Source: HRBIN16 sp049969495 (GTDB lineage: Bacteria > Armatimonadota > HRBIN16). Taken from it: DNA of 64,000 bases. Within the stretch, counting starts at the first letter, position 1. Every line of letters starts with the position of its first letter. Shown here in pieces: positions 1-8,215 of this stretch. The translations under genes and the position numbers were made by a program. The stretch lies in assembly GCA_049969495.1 (NCBI GenBank), contig JBMFOT010000005.1:11508-75507 (forward strand), given 5' to 3'. The notes below the pieces were generated by a model. The model searched no databases and was not told where the DNA came from. It saw only the letters and a list, made by a program, of their open reading frames with translations.

Positions 1-1457
1 CTCTGACGTTCCAAACGGAAACCGATATACTTCAGAACGTCGTCGTACGGCAGGGGGTCGGTGCTGGCGACCATCCGTCGGTACAGCGCGCTCAAATCCT
101 GCGCCACCACCCGATTGATAGCCTGCAGGATACCATCTTCTTCAAAGCCGGGCTTGGGGTAAGCGTAACGCTCCATCAGGAAGCGCATCACATCGTCCAG
201 ACTCTTGCGGTTACCGGTGAGTCCTCGAATGGCGACATCCAGCAAGAATCCAACCACCTTGCCTTTATTGTAGTAGCTCAAGCCACCGTAGCCCATGCCG
301 TTGCCTTCCCACACGTTCCAGCTCGCCTCTTCCAGCGCTATCCTCTCCCGCGCGGGGTTGTTCTCCAGCGTGAGGATTTCTCGCTCCATCTCTTGCCAGA
401 AGGCGCGGTCGCCGATAAGCCCGGAACGCACCAGCAATACGGTGGCGTAGTAGTCTGTTACTCCCTCACACCACCAGAGCGCGCGGGTGCGCACCGGCTG
501 GGTGTAATCAAACGGTCCCAGCACCTTCGGACGGATACGCTTGACGTTCCATGCATGAAAATACTCATGTGCCGCCAGTCCGTTGATATTCAAATCGCGT
601 CTGTCGGGCACGTTTAACACCGTCGAGTTCAAATGCTCCAGCCCTCCACCAAAACCCCTGCCACTCAGGTGCACGATAAACAGGTAACGCCTGAACGGGG
701 CACTACCAAACAGGTCAATGCCTGCGTTGGCGATACGCTGAAAATCGGTCGCTATGCGGCCCATATTGCATAGGATGTTTCCTGTCTCCGAGGCGAACAC
801 CACTCGCATCGGCACGTTCCGTGCGCGAAACTCTCGTATCTCAAACCGTCCCATCTGGATGGGGTTGTCTATCAGCTCGTCGTAGTTAGGAGCCACAAAA
901 GTATCTCGAACGTCCCCGAACGGTCTCTGCTCGCTTTGTGCGACAAAGTCCATCGCGGTCGCCACCTGCCACCCCACTGGCAATCGGAAGCGCACCTCGT
1001 GGGGTGCTTTCTTGGAATCCATCTCGTACACGAAGGCGGCAGCACCGTTGATATAAGCGTAATGGGGTCCCATCGCCACGCCAAAGAAACCCATTCCCTC
1101 GTCACGCGCTAGCACGTGATACCGCAAGCGCACCGTTTGTGCACCGCCGGTATCCACCCGCCAGCTGTAATGGTTGATAGGCTGTACCGTCAGAGGTTCT
1201 CCCCGCTCGTTTTCCGCCTGCAAATCACGAATGCCCTCGCTGTAGGGCATTATCTGGTACCAGCCGGGCGTCCATGTGGGTATCGCGATGGTCAACGTAT
1301 CCGAGTCGATGCCCTGCAAGGTATACTCCATCGTCAACACGTTCTGGGAGGGGTCTTCCAGTTGTACCAGAATGTTGACCTTCGAGACCGATGCCCAGGC
1401 AGTACCGATGACAAGCCACAGCACGACCCCTGTTATTGCAAAAAACCATCGTCGCAT
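1..1457 (-). CDS. M61 family glycyl aminopeptidase-like protease, partial
   Basis: This gene runs off the left edge of the window, so about 485 N-terminal codons are present. It begins ATGCGACGATGG with a hydrophobic signal segment (residues 4-19), so the product is probably exported. Residues 297-301 read HEYFH and are followed by AWNVKRIRPKVLG, the zinc site typical of family M61. WWCEGVTDYYA about 25 residues later supplies the expected glutamate ligand. The visible end, PLPYDDVLKYIGFRLE, matches the family segment just before a C-terminal PDZ domain, which would lie outside the window. M61 enzymes are zinc aminopeptidases that favour N-terminal glycine or alanine. Catalytic residues look intact. 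The family call is firm; the substrate is unknown. Confidence 0.88.
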   Translation of the reverse strand, partial: MRRWFFAITGVVLWLVIGTAWASVSKVNILVQLEDPSQNVLTMEYTLQGIDSDTLTIAIPTWTPGWYQIMPYSEGIRDLQAENERGEPLTVQPINHYSWRVDTGGAQTVRLRYHVLARDEGMGFFGVAMGPHYAYINGAAAFVYEMDSKKAPHEVRFRLPVGWQVATAMDFVAQSEQRPFGDVRDTFVAPNYDELIDNPIQMGRFEIREFRARNVPMRVVFASETGNILCNMGRIATDFQRIANAGIDLFGSAPFRRYLFIVHLSGRGFGGGLEHLNSTVLNVPDRRDLNINGLAAHEYFHAWNVKRIRPKVLGPFDYTQPVRTRALWWCEGVTDYYATVLLVRSGLIGDRAFWQEMEREILTLENNPARERIALEEASWNVWEGNGMGYGGLSYYNKGKVVGFLLDVAIRGLTGNRKSLDDVMRFLMERYAYPKPGFEEDGILQAINRVVAQDLSALYRRMVASTDPLPYDDVLKYIGFRLERQ

Positions 1458-1522
1458 GGGTAACTGCTCCTCCATTCTGCCACAGGATGTTACTTACATT
1501 TTGCTGGATTGTGCGGAGGAAG

Positions 1523-1759
1523 TCAACTGGGGGCGGGGCGAGCCGCACCCGACACGATAAGTCCGTCCGGCAACACCTGCAGGCCCTGTATCACAGGGGG
1601 AGTGGTATCACGCGGAAACCCACCGACACCACCGCCGCCGCAACCTGTTAACGCAAGCCCAACCTCTTTGGGACGTGTTGGGTCGGAGACGTCGACTATT
1701 CGCAGTCCCCCACTTCCACCGGCAACGTATGCGTAGGCGGCAGTTGCATCCCGGTTTCT
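1523..1759 (-). pseudogene. C-terminal remnant of an LVIVD-repeat beta-propeller protein
   Basis: On the minus strand an open stretch of about 78 codons follows an in-frame TAA and has no convincing start or ribosome binding site. It reads AAYAYVAGGSGGLRIVDVSD, then PTRPKEVG, which is the core of an LVIVD repeat (YVA...GLRIVDVSDP..P..VG). A Gly-rich stretch and a tail ending VSGAARPAPS with a stop codon follow. Only one repeat and the C-terminal tail survive. The region that should hold the upstream repeats is the nadA promoter and nadA itself. I read this as the 3' end of a gene whose front was deleted. An error-free short gene is unlikely because no start is available. Confidence 0.55.
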
Positions 1760-1773
1760 TTATCCGGTATACT
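1744..1773 (+). promoter_or_regulatory. Predicted sigma70-type promoter of nadA
   Basis: TTGCAT (1744-1749) and TATACT (1768-1773) are separated by 18 bases, about 95 bases before the nadA start. The -35 box overlaps the 5' edge of the LVIVD gene remnant on the other strand. Confidence 0.6.
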
Positions 1774-1865
1774 ATGAACACAAAATACCACAGCGTTTGC
1801 TGTGTGCCAACATCCCCGTCCCGTGCAACCGGGACTGGTGCACAGCATAGAAAGGACGGCGAAAA

Positions 1866-2999
1866 ATGGTCCAGGCTCCGTTACCACCGGAGTATTCCCA
1901 GCTTTCCGACGAGGAAACGCACGAGCGCATTCGCCGGGCGAAAGCATCGTTGGGCGAGCGCGTCGTCATTTTGGGACACCATTACCAGCGCGACGAGATT
2001 ATTCAGCACGCCGATTATCGCGGCGACAGTTACAAACTCGCCCGTGATGCCACCCGCCACCCCGAGGCGGAGTTCATCGTGTTCTGCGGCGTGCACTTCA
2101 TGGCGGAAACCGCCGACATCCTCACCCCGGATACCCAGAAGGTTATCCTGCCGAACATGTCTGCGGGCTGTTCGATGGCAGATATGGCGAACATCTATCA
2201 GGTGCGTGCCTGCTGGCGTGAGCTGACTAGCCTGTTCCCGCCGGAGAGCATCGTGCCCGTGACCTACATGAACTCCGCGGCGAACCTCAAAGCCTTCTGT
2301 GGGGAGCGCGACGGCATTGTCTGCACCTCCTCCAACGCCAAAGCCATTCTCACCTGGGCGTTTGAGCAGGGTGAGCGTGTGCTCTTCTTCCCCGACCAGC
2401 ATCTGGGGCGCAACACGGGTATCAAGATGGGCATAGACCCCGACACCGAGATGGTGGTGTGGAACCCCGACCTGCCGCTGGGAGGCAACACAGAAGAGGC
2501 TCTGCGCCGTGCAAAGCTCATCTTGTGGAAAGGGCACTGCTCGGTGCACATGCGCTTCACCGTAGCGCAAATCCAAGCCGCACGGAAGATGTACCCCGGC
2601 ATTAAGGTGGTGGTGCATCCCGAGTGCCGGCGTGAAGTGGTAGAAGCAGCCGATTGCGACGGCTCTACCGAGTACATCGTGAAGGTGATACGCGAGTCGC
2701 CTCCGGGCAGTCAGTGGGCGGTGGGCACAGAGATTAACCTGGTGCACCGCCTCGCCGCGGAGCATCCCGATAAGTTCGTGATGTGCCTGAACCCCATCGT
2801 GTGTCCCTGCTCCACGATGTACCGCATCCATCCCTCTTACCTGTGCTGGGCAATGGAGAAACTGGCGCAGGGCAACGTGGTCAACCAGGTGAAAGTGCCT
2901 GAAAACATCGCGCACTGGGCGCGTGTGGCGCTGGACCGGATGATTGAGGTTACCGAAGCGGCTAAGCGCACCGAGGCGGCGGTGGCAGCTGTCCGATGA
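1866..2999 (+). CDS. nadA: Quinolinate synthase NadA
   Basis: NadA condenses iminoaspartate with dihydroxyacetone phosphate to make quinolinate in de novo NAD synthesis, using a [4Fe-4S] cluster. The 377-residue product has the family opening VVILGHHYQRDEI (33-45) and DSYKLAR. Cluster cysteines are expected at C102 (GCSMAD), C225 (WKGHCSVH) and within CLNPIVCPC (307-315). The spacing fits the long bacterial/cyanobacterial type. An AAAGGACG ribosome binding site precedes the ATG. No nadB or nadC lies next to it, so the partner genes are elsewhere. The last codons overlap an upstream in-frame ATG of the next gene (2996), but that gene probably starts at 3065. Confidence 0.96.
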   Translation: MVQAPLPPEYSQLSDEETHERIRRAKASLGERVVILGHHYQRDEIIQHADYRGDSYKLARDATRHPEAEFIVFCGVHFMAETADILTPDTQKVILPNMSAGCSMADMANIYQVRACWRELTSLFPPESIVPVTYMNSAANLKAFCGERDGIVCTSSNAKAILTWAFEQGERVLFFPDQHLGRNTGIKMGIDPDTEMVVWNPDLPLGGNTEEALRRAKLILWKGHCSVHMRFTVAQIQAARKMYPGIKVVVHPECRREVVEAADCDGSTEYIVKVIRESPPGSQWAVGTEINLVHRLAAEHPDKFVMCLNPIVCPCSTMYRIHPSYLCWAMEKLAQGNVVNQVKVPENIAHWARVALDRMIEVTEAAKRTEAAVAAVR

Positions 3000-3029
3000 G
3001 AAGTCCCTTATGGACAACCTCTCCCCTGA

Positions 3030-3052
3030 CCCCTCTCCTGCGAGGAGAGGGG
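3030..3052. repeat. Palindromic repeat CCCCTCTCCT-N3-AGGAGAGGGG
   Basis: This is a perfect 10-base inverted repeat with a 3-base loop. A second copy with a different loop lies near 29033. The right arm (AGGAGAGGGG) sits about 12 bases before the ATG of the following gene, so the repeat may double as its ribosome binding site. Confidence 0.75.
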
Positions 3053-3064
3053 CAGAATTTCTCC

Positions 3065-3871
3065 ATGTTGGCAGCGCTCTGCCTCCTGTTTCTCCTCTTC
3101 GCGCTACCCTCACTCGCACAAGTGGAGGCGTTTCGAGCACGCATCGTACTGCTACCGGGCGGTACGGTGAGCCTGAGCACGGACGGCGGTGCGCGATTCA
3201 CGGTCATCGGGCGCATCGTCGCCTTGCCCCAACGTCTCTCCGCTTCCAAACTGCCTGCGCGCTCGGCGGCGATCCTGGGGAAAGGGCTGTGGTGGATACA
3301 GCATCACGAAAGCCAGAGCGTCGGGCTAGCAGCAACGGACGTTCAATCGCCTACTGCATTACGCTCCGACATCCCCGCCGAGTCGGTGTTCTTTCGCGAC
3401 TTCGGACAGGACGTCTCCGTACGGCTGTTGTACCAGGAAGGACAGCTGGCATATTCCCTGCCGCCCGGGTACCGCTACCGGATGGGAGACGTATGGGTAC
3501 TGCAGGTGATGGCAGCAGACGACGCTCAGGCGCAGGCGATACGTGACGCGGTGACCGCTGCCCTGCCTGACGAAGCACAAGACGCCATCCGGCGCAGTGT
3601 GTTGCGTGCCCAGAAAGAGAAACTACCCGTCGTCAACGGCACGCTGAATCTGGAGGTCACCGCTCGTTACGCCGAGACGGTGCGGTTCGTCTTCTTTACA
3701 GTGGATGGCTATCCGGTGGGAACCTCGAACGTGCTTCCCACCATCTTCCGCTGGGACAGCACGCAGGTTGCGGATGGCGAGTACGTGCTGGAAGCGCGGG
3801 CAACAGATGAAGAGGGACGCGAAGTGGCTCTGGTGCGCAAGAGGATATTGGTACGGAACACGGTGCAGTAG
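3065..3871 (+). CDS. Secreted protein with C-terminal Ig-like domain
   Basis: The product is not assigned to a named family. I chose the ATG at 3065 because it opens directly into a signal peptide (MLAALCLLFLLFALPSLAQ) and follows a purine-rich site. The longer frame from 2996 would put 23 residues encoded by a palindromic repeat before it. The middle (about residues 20-180) is unrecognised; it contains a stretch resembling a SpoIID/SH3-type fold only loosely. The last 70 residues (VRFVFFTVDGYPVGTSN, then FRWDSTQVADGEYVLEARA) look like a bacterial Ig-like domain of the kind found in cell-surface proteins. The gene probably reads through from nadA, although no functional link is evident. Confidence 0.72.
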   Translation: MLAALCLLFLLFALPSLAQVEAFRARIVLLPGGTVSLSTDGGARFTVIGRIVALPQRLSASKLPARSAAILGKGLWWIQHHESQSVGLAATDVQSPTALRSDIPAESVFFRDFGQDVSVRLLYQEGQLAYSLPPGYRYRMGDVWVLQVMAADDAQAQAIRDAVTAALPDEAQDAIRRSVLRAQKEKLPVVNGTLNLEVTARYAETVRFVFFTVDGYPVGTSNVLPTIFRWDSTQVADGEYVLEARATDEEGREVALVRKRILVRNTVQ

Positions 3872-3994
3872 GAATAGTAGACGAAGGCAGGAGGCTCCGC
3901 TAAGCATGGCGAAAGTTCGGGACGGGGACATCAGGGTTCGCGTCTCTTTCTGAAGTGCAGGGTCACGCTCCGTCGTAACCACTGCCTCAGGATG

Positions 3995-4897
3995 CTAACC
4001 TGCCTGTTTGCCAGCGATCAGCCTCGAATACCCCTCGTACAACACCTTCTGCGCCTCGCCGCGATAGGGGCTCATGTAATGGTAGAAATCGAAAGTAACC
4101 ACCCGCTCCACATAGGGTGAAACCGCTTTCAGCTGTCGAAGGATGCGCTCCGCCGACGCAGGGGCAAACACCGGACGCGAGGGGTCGTTGTTGGTCAATC
4201 GAAAGCACTCGAGGTCGCACCACAGTTCAACTCCACGTTGCTTGCAGGCGCGTTGCATCGCCGCGAAGTACGGGGGCACCCGTTGCTCTATCTGCTCGTC
4301 CCAGCCGCGTGCCCCCACCCCGTCCTGTAAAGCCACCACGTCCACCGGTTTATCCTGTAGCAGGCTCAGCCACAACTGCTCGAACCGCTCGGGCGAGAGC
4401 AACCCTGCAAAGAAGGGCGCAAGCAGCACCGGCTTGCCCGGCGCAATCTGCCGACACACACTGCCGATACGGCGGAGTAATTCGCGCAGATTCTCCACCT
4501 GCGCCTCCGTAAACGAGCCGTCCCACAGCTCGTAGGGAATGTAAAAGCCTGCAAAGGCAGAATGTTTGCCGTAGCGACGGTGCACTTCCCGCGCCAGCGT
4601 GACGCTCTCTTTCGCCTCTTCGCGCAGGTACTCGGCATTGCCCCATTCGCGCCACCAGCGGTTATCATGCCTCAAGCCGAAAATAACCTTCATGCCACGC
4701 CGATGGGCAAGGTCCATCATCGTTGGGAATGGGTCGGGCGGTTCGAACAGGTTCTTACCATCCACCTGCGTCCACTGCAGGATAATCGTGTGTATCTTCA
4801 CCGTGCGCATGGCGTCCAGCTCCCGCGCCCACTGCACCGGGCTGACCTCATGCATCCCTACCTGAAACTGTAAAAAGGTTCCCTCGATGAGTTTCAC
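3995..4897 (-). CDS. DUF4434 family protein (TIM-barrel, glycosidase-like)
   Basis: The product is 301 residues if it starts at the GTG at 4897, which has a GGGAGC site just upstream; an ATG at 4942 would add 15 unlikely residues. The sequence IEGTFLQF, then ALQW-like strands (IHTIILQWTQVDGK), GMKVIFGLRHDN and FAGFYIPYELWDG follows the DUF4434 pattern, a glycoside-hydrolase-like barrel. FYIPYELW carries a glutamate in the position of a barrel acid. There is no signal peptide, so it probably acts in the cytoplasm. The substrate is unknown. It is convergent with the preceding secreted protein gene and stands alone. Confidence 0.72.
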   Translation of the reverse strand: MKLIEGTFLQFQVGMHEVSPVQWARELDAMRTVKIHTIILQWTQVDGKNLFEPPDPFPTMMDLAHRRGMKVIFGLRHDNRWWREWGNAEYLREEAKESVTLAREVHRRYGKHSAFAGFYIPYELWDGSFTEAQVENLRELLRRIGSVCRQIAPGKPVLLAPFFAGLLSPERFEQLWLSLLQDKPVDVVALQDGVGARGWDEQIEQRVPPYFAAMQRACKQRGVELWCDLECFRLTNNDPSRPVFAPASAERILRQLKAVSPYVERVVTFDFYHYMSPYRGEAQKVLYEGYSRLIAGKQAG

Positions 4898-5018
4898 GCT
4901 ACTGCTCCCGCTACATGTTGTCTCGCGTCTAGAGGAGTGCACTTCTCCATCATCAAATTACCTGTAGTCGCTATCGAGTCCTGCGGGACTGCGGATAGCA
5001 TACAAAGCAGACTCATGG

Positions 5019-5024
5019 TACAAT
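5019..5024 (+). promoter_or_regulatory. -10 box giving a probably leaderless mRNA
   Basis: TACAAT ends 6 bases before the ATG at 5031, so transcription would start at or next to the start codon. No ribosome binding site is visible. The -35 region is weak (TAGCAT at the right distance). Confidence 0.45.
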
Positions 5025-5030
5025 GGAATC

Positions 5031-5429
5031 ATGAACACCCGCCCACTTCCACCCAGATTGCAACGAGACCGCGCCCTGAGGTTGTTTATCGAGAAGGTGA
5101 GACGGTTGCCCCGCCCGCCGGAGATGATCGTGCTCTACGGCTCACGGGCGCGTGGAGACCACCGACCTGACTCGGACTACGACCTGCTAGTGGTGTTGAC
5201 AGAAAAGGATAGGCAAACCGTAGACGAGCTGTACCGAGCGGTGCAGGAGGTGGAGCTGGAGACCATCCGCGCCATCTCGTTGCTGATACGAACCCGAGAA
5301 CAGTACGAAGTGGCTCGCAGTCGCGGTGAGCGGGTGTTGCAAGATGCAGAGCAGGAGGGTTATCTCTTGTGGAGCCAATCCTACGGCAGCGCGTTCGAAC
5401 TTTCTGGGACAAAGGAGAGGAGCGACTAA
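5031..5429 (+). CDS. MNT-type minimal nucleotidyltransferase
   Basis: This 132-residue protein carries the nucleotidyltransferase signature IVLYGSRARGDHRPDSDYDL (residues about 30-50), a GS motif with two metal-binding aspartates. Such minimal nucleotidyltransferases usually pair with HEPN proteins as the antidote half of HEPN/MNT modules, where some modify the HEPN partner by adding AMP. Here the next gene is a HEPN protein whose start lies 61 bases inside this frame, so the two are translationally coupled. The gene probably has a leaderless start. Whether the pair acts as toxin and antidote is not shown by the sequence. Confidence 0.85.
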   Translation: MNTRPLPPRLQRDRALRLFIEKVRRLPRPPEMIVLYGSRARGDHRPDSDYDLLVVLTEKDRQTVDELYRAVQEVELETIRAISLLIRTREQYEVARSRGERVLQDAEQEGYLLWSQSYGSAFELSGTKERSD

Positions 5430-5776
5430 AAGCAGCACGCTTGCTACACCAGCAGGGATTCTACGAGGAAGCCGTGTCGGTGGCATATTACGCTACTCTC
5501 TGGGCGGCTCGCGCCCTGCTGCTCACCGAGGGAGCAGAACCCCGAACCCACGAAGGTGTGCGTACCATGCTGGGGCTATACTTCATCCGAACTGGGCGAC
5601 TCCCGCAAGAGATGGGCAAATTGTTTACCCGCAGGCTGGACGACCGCATGAGCGCAGACTACTCGGACATCAATTTCCTCAGCAGCGAGGACGCGGAGGA
5701 AGCTATCGAGCAAGCCGAGCGGTTTATCCAAACCATCCGTCCTTTTCTGGAAGAGTACCTGCAGCAAGGCGAGTAG
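5369..5776 (+). CDS. HEPN domain protein, partner of MNT protein
   Basis: A 135-residue helical protein starting at GTG with AGGAGGG ten bases upstream. It shows the HEPN pattern: FWDKGEERLKAARLLHQQGF, then EAVSVAYYATLWAARALLL, then AEEAIEQAERFIQTIRPFLE. The sequence lacks a clear R-x4-6-H ribonuclease motif; the place where HepT toxins carry it reads RMSADYSDI. It may therefore be a substrate-binding or modified partner, not an active RNase. It overlaps the MNT gene by 61 bases and is followed after 70 bases by uvrB, which has its own promoter. Confidence 0.83.
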   Translation: MEPILRQRVRTFWDKGEERLKAARLLHQQGFYEEAVSVAYYATLWAARALLLTEGAEPRTHEGVRTMLGLYFIRTGRLPQEMGKLFTRRLDDRMSADYSDINFLSSEDAEEAIEQAERFIQTIRPFLEEYLQQGE

Positions 5777-5793
5777 TGTGCCAAGACGTTCCC

Positions 5794-5823
5794 TTGCCCC
5801 CTGCTCTCTCCCTCAGGTATACT
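5794..5823 (+). promoter_or_regulatory. Predicted promoter of uvrB
   Basis: TTGCCC (5794-5799) and TATACT (5818-5823) are spaced by 18 bases, just after the HEPN stop codon. The predicted transcript starts near 5830, immediately before the GAGGAGG site, giving a very short leader. Confidence 0.6.
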
Positions 5824-5846
5824 GCCTATCGAGGAGGCGAGGCGAG

Positions 5847-7844
5847 GTGGATACCTTCAAACTGAACCCGAACTACACACCTAAAGGCGACCAGCCGCAA
5901 GCGATAGAGAAGCTGGTGGAAGGCGTGCTCAAGGGCTACCGCTACCAGACCCTGTTGGGCGTGACGGGTAGCGGCAAGACCTTCACGATGGCGTCGGTGA
6001 TTGCCCGCCTGAACCGCCCCACCCTGGTCATTGCGCACAACAAGACCCTCGCCGCCCAGCTCACGCAGGAGTTCCGCGAGTTCTTCCCGGAAAACGCGGT
6101 GGAATACTTCGTCTCCTACTACGACTACTATCAGCCCGAAGCGTACATCCCCCAAACCGATACCTATATCGAGAAGGACGCCTCCATCAACGACGAGATA
6201 GACCGCCTGCGCCACGCCGCCACACAAGCGGTGCTAGAGCGACGCGACGTGATCGTGGTTGCCAGTGTGTCGTGCATCTACGGTTTGGGTTCGCCGGAGG
6301 AGTACAAACAGCAGGTGCTGGTGCTGCATCGCGGTAAGGCGTATGACCTGGAGCAAATCCGCCGACAGCTGGTGCGAATGCAGTTCAACTTCAACGATTT
6401 CCTGACCGAGCGTGGCAGTTTTCGTGTGCGCGGGGACGTGTTGGAAATCCTGCCCGCTGACGAGGACATCCTGACCCGCGTGGAGTTCTTCGGCGATGAG
6501 GTGGAGAAGATTGCGCTCGTAGACCCGCTGACGGGCGAGGTACTGCAGTCGCGTAACAGCGTGAGCATCTTCCCCGCGACGCACTACGTGACCCCCTGGG
6601 AGCGTTTGGAAAGCATTATCGAGCAGATTCGGCAGGAGATGGAAGAACAGTGTGCGCGCTTCGAGGCGGCGGGCAAACTGTTAGAAGCACAGCGCCTGCG
6701 CCAGCGCACCGAGTTTGACCTCGAGATGATGCGCGAACTGGGCTACTGCTCCGGCATCGAGAACTACTCGCGCTACTTCGACGGACGCCAGCCGGGCGAG
6801 CGGCCGCATACCCTGCTGGACTATTTCCCCGAAGACTACATCGTGTTCATCGACGAGTCGCACCAGACCATCCCGCAACTGCACGGTATGTACAATGGCG
6901 ACCGCCAGCGCAAGGAGACGCTGGTGGAGTACGGGTTCCGCTTGCCCTCCGCGCTGGACAACCGCCCGCTGAAGTTCGAGGAGTTGGAGAAGCTCTGGAA
7001 GCAGGTCATCTTTGTCTCCGCGACGCCGGGACCCTACGAGCGCGAACACAGCGAGCAGATTGTAGAGCAGCTCATCCGCCCCACCGGATTGGTAGACCCC
7101 GAAGTGATTGTCAAACCGACGAAGGGGCAGATCGACGACCTCGTGGAGCAGATACGCCAGCGTGTGGAGCGTGGCGAGCGCACGCTGGTGACCACCCTCA
7201 CCAAAAAGATGGCGGAGGACCTCACCGCCTATCTGGAGGAGCTGGGTATTCGCGTGCAGTACCTGCACTCCGATGTGCAGACTATCGAGCGGGCGGAGAT
7301 TCTGCGCGATTTGCGGTTGGGCGTGTTCGACGTGGTGGTGGGCATTAACTTGCTGCGCGAGGGGCTGGACCTGCCAGAGGTATCGCTGGTGGCGATACTA
7401 GATGCCGATAAAGAGGGCTTCCTGCGTTCGGAAACCTCCTTGATTCAGACCATCGGACGCGCCGCGCGCAACGTGAACGGGCAGGTCATCCTCTACGCCG
7501 ATAACATCACCCGCTCCATGCAGCGGGCGATTGATGAGACCAATCGTCGTCGCAGGGTGCAGATGGAGTACAACGAGAAACATGGTATCACCCCGCAAAG
7601 CATTGTGAAAGCGGTGCGTGAGGTGGTGCGTGCAGAGAAGGTGGCGGAGAGACGGGCGGAGTATACGGTTCGCCCCTCCCTGCCCGAAAACGCGACCCCC
7701 GAAGACATCCACACGGTGATTGCCGAGCTGGAGAAGGAGATGAAGGCGGCGGCGAAGGCGCTGGAGTTCGAGCGCGCTGCCGAGATACGCGACGAAATCT
7801 TCCGCCTGAGGCAGTTACTACCTCCTGCTCCGCATAAACGATAA
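5847..7844 (+). CDS. uvrB: Excinuclease ABC subunit B
   Basis: UvrB is the damage-verifying helicase-like subunit of nucleotide excision repair, loaded by UvrA and then joined by UvrC. The GTG at 5847 gives 665 residues, the usual length, and has a GAGGAGG site; the frame is open from 5778, but that start would lie before the promoter. Visible elements are the Walker A GVTGSGKT, the damage-probing hairpin region YFVSYYDYYQPEAYIPQTDT, the DESHQT box, helicase motifs VGINLLREGLDLPEV and QTIGRAARN, and a C-terminal UVR motif (LEKEMKAAAKALEFERAAEI) that contacts UvrC. All motifs are intact. Confidence 0.97.
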   Translation: MDTFKLNPNYTPKGDQPQAIEKLVEGVLKGYRYQTLLGVTGSGKTFTMASVIARLNRPTLVIAHNKTLAAQLTQEFREFFPENAVEYFVSYYDYYQPEAYIPQTDTYIEKDASINDEIDRLRHAATQAVLERRDVIVVASVSCIYGLGSPEEYKQQVLVLHRGKAYDLEQIRRQLVRMQFNFNDFLTERGSFRVRGDVLEILPADEDILTRVEFFGDEVEKIALVDPLTGEVLQSRNSVSIFPATHYVTPWERLESIIEQIRQEMEEQCARFEAAGKLLEAQRLRQRTEFDLEMMRELGYCSGIENYSRYFDGRQPGERPHTLLDYFPEDYIVFIDESHQTIPQLHGMYNGDRQRKETLVEYGFRLPSALDNRPLKFEELEKLWKQVIFVSATPGPYEREHSEQIVEQLIRPTGLVDPEVIVKPTKGQIDDLVEQIRQRVERGERTLVTTLTKKMAEDLTAYLEELGIRVQYLHSDVQTIERAEILRDLRLGVFDVVVGINLLREGLDLPEVSLVAILDADKEGFLRSETSLIQTIGRAARNVNGQVILYADNITRSMQRAIDETNRRRRVQMEYNEKHGITPQSIVKAVREVVRAEKVAERRAEYTVRPSLPENATPEDIHTVIAELEKEMKAAAKALEFERAAEIRDEIFRLRQLLPPAPHKR

Positions 7845-7847
7845 AAA

Positions 7848-7885
7848 CCCGGTGGATGTGGGAAAGGAGCCTGATGTCCACCGGG
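7848..7885. terminator. Stem-loop after uvrB
   Basis: CCCGGTGGA and TCCACCGGG form a 9-base stem around a 20-base loop between the convergent ends of uvrB and the small membrane protein gene. No U-tract follows, so termination is only suspected. Confidence 0.4.
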
Positions 7886-7927
7886 CGTCTCGCCGCGACT
7901 ACCCACGGCGAATCTGTTAAAATCCGC

Positions 7928-8152
7928 TTATCGTGGTGACTGCGGCGCCTGCTGAGGCGCACGTGGCATGACATCGGGGGTCATGCCGGGTCCTGCCCCG
8001 CCTCCCGGTCCTCCCCCTGGCGCATCTGCACCAAACACACTGGCTTCCTGCGGGGGCGGCGTAGCGGTTTTACTGTAGTAGAAGTACGCCACTATCGCCA
8101 GCACAATCACCAAAACGGCAATCACCAACGCTGGACTCACTTCCTTCTTCAC
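7928..8152 (-). CDS. Small membrane protein with Gly/Pro-rich tail
   Basis: The product has 74 residues when started at the GTG at 8152, which follows GGGAGGTG; an ATG at 8191 would add 13 residues ahead of the ribosome binding site. One transmembrane helix (ALVIAVLVIVLAIVAYFYY) is followed by a proline- and glycine-rich outside tail (PGGGPGGGAGPG, then PRAPQQAPQSPR). It lies 63 bases downstream of a prepilin gene in the same direction, so it may belong to the same transcript and to the pilus-like system. No function is recognised. Confidence 0.6.
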   Translation of the reverse strand: MKKEVSPALVIAVLVIVLAIVAYFYYSKTATPPPQEASVFGADAPGGGPGGGAGPGMTPDVMPRAPQQAPQSPR

Positions 8153-8215
8153 AGTTGATACACCTCCCAGTGTGAGAAATACCGGGCGCACCGGCAGGTG
8201 CGCCCAGAGTAGTGA

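Noticed and set aside
1881..3140. 419-codon frame on the minus strand over nadA
   Set aside because: It mirrors the codons of nadA, has no recognisable motifs and no ribosome binding site; nadA is certain.
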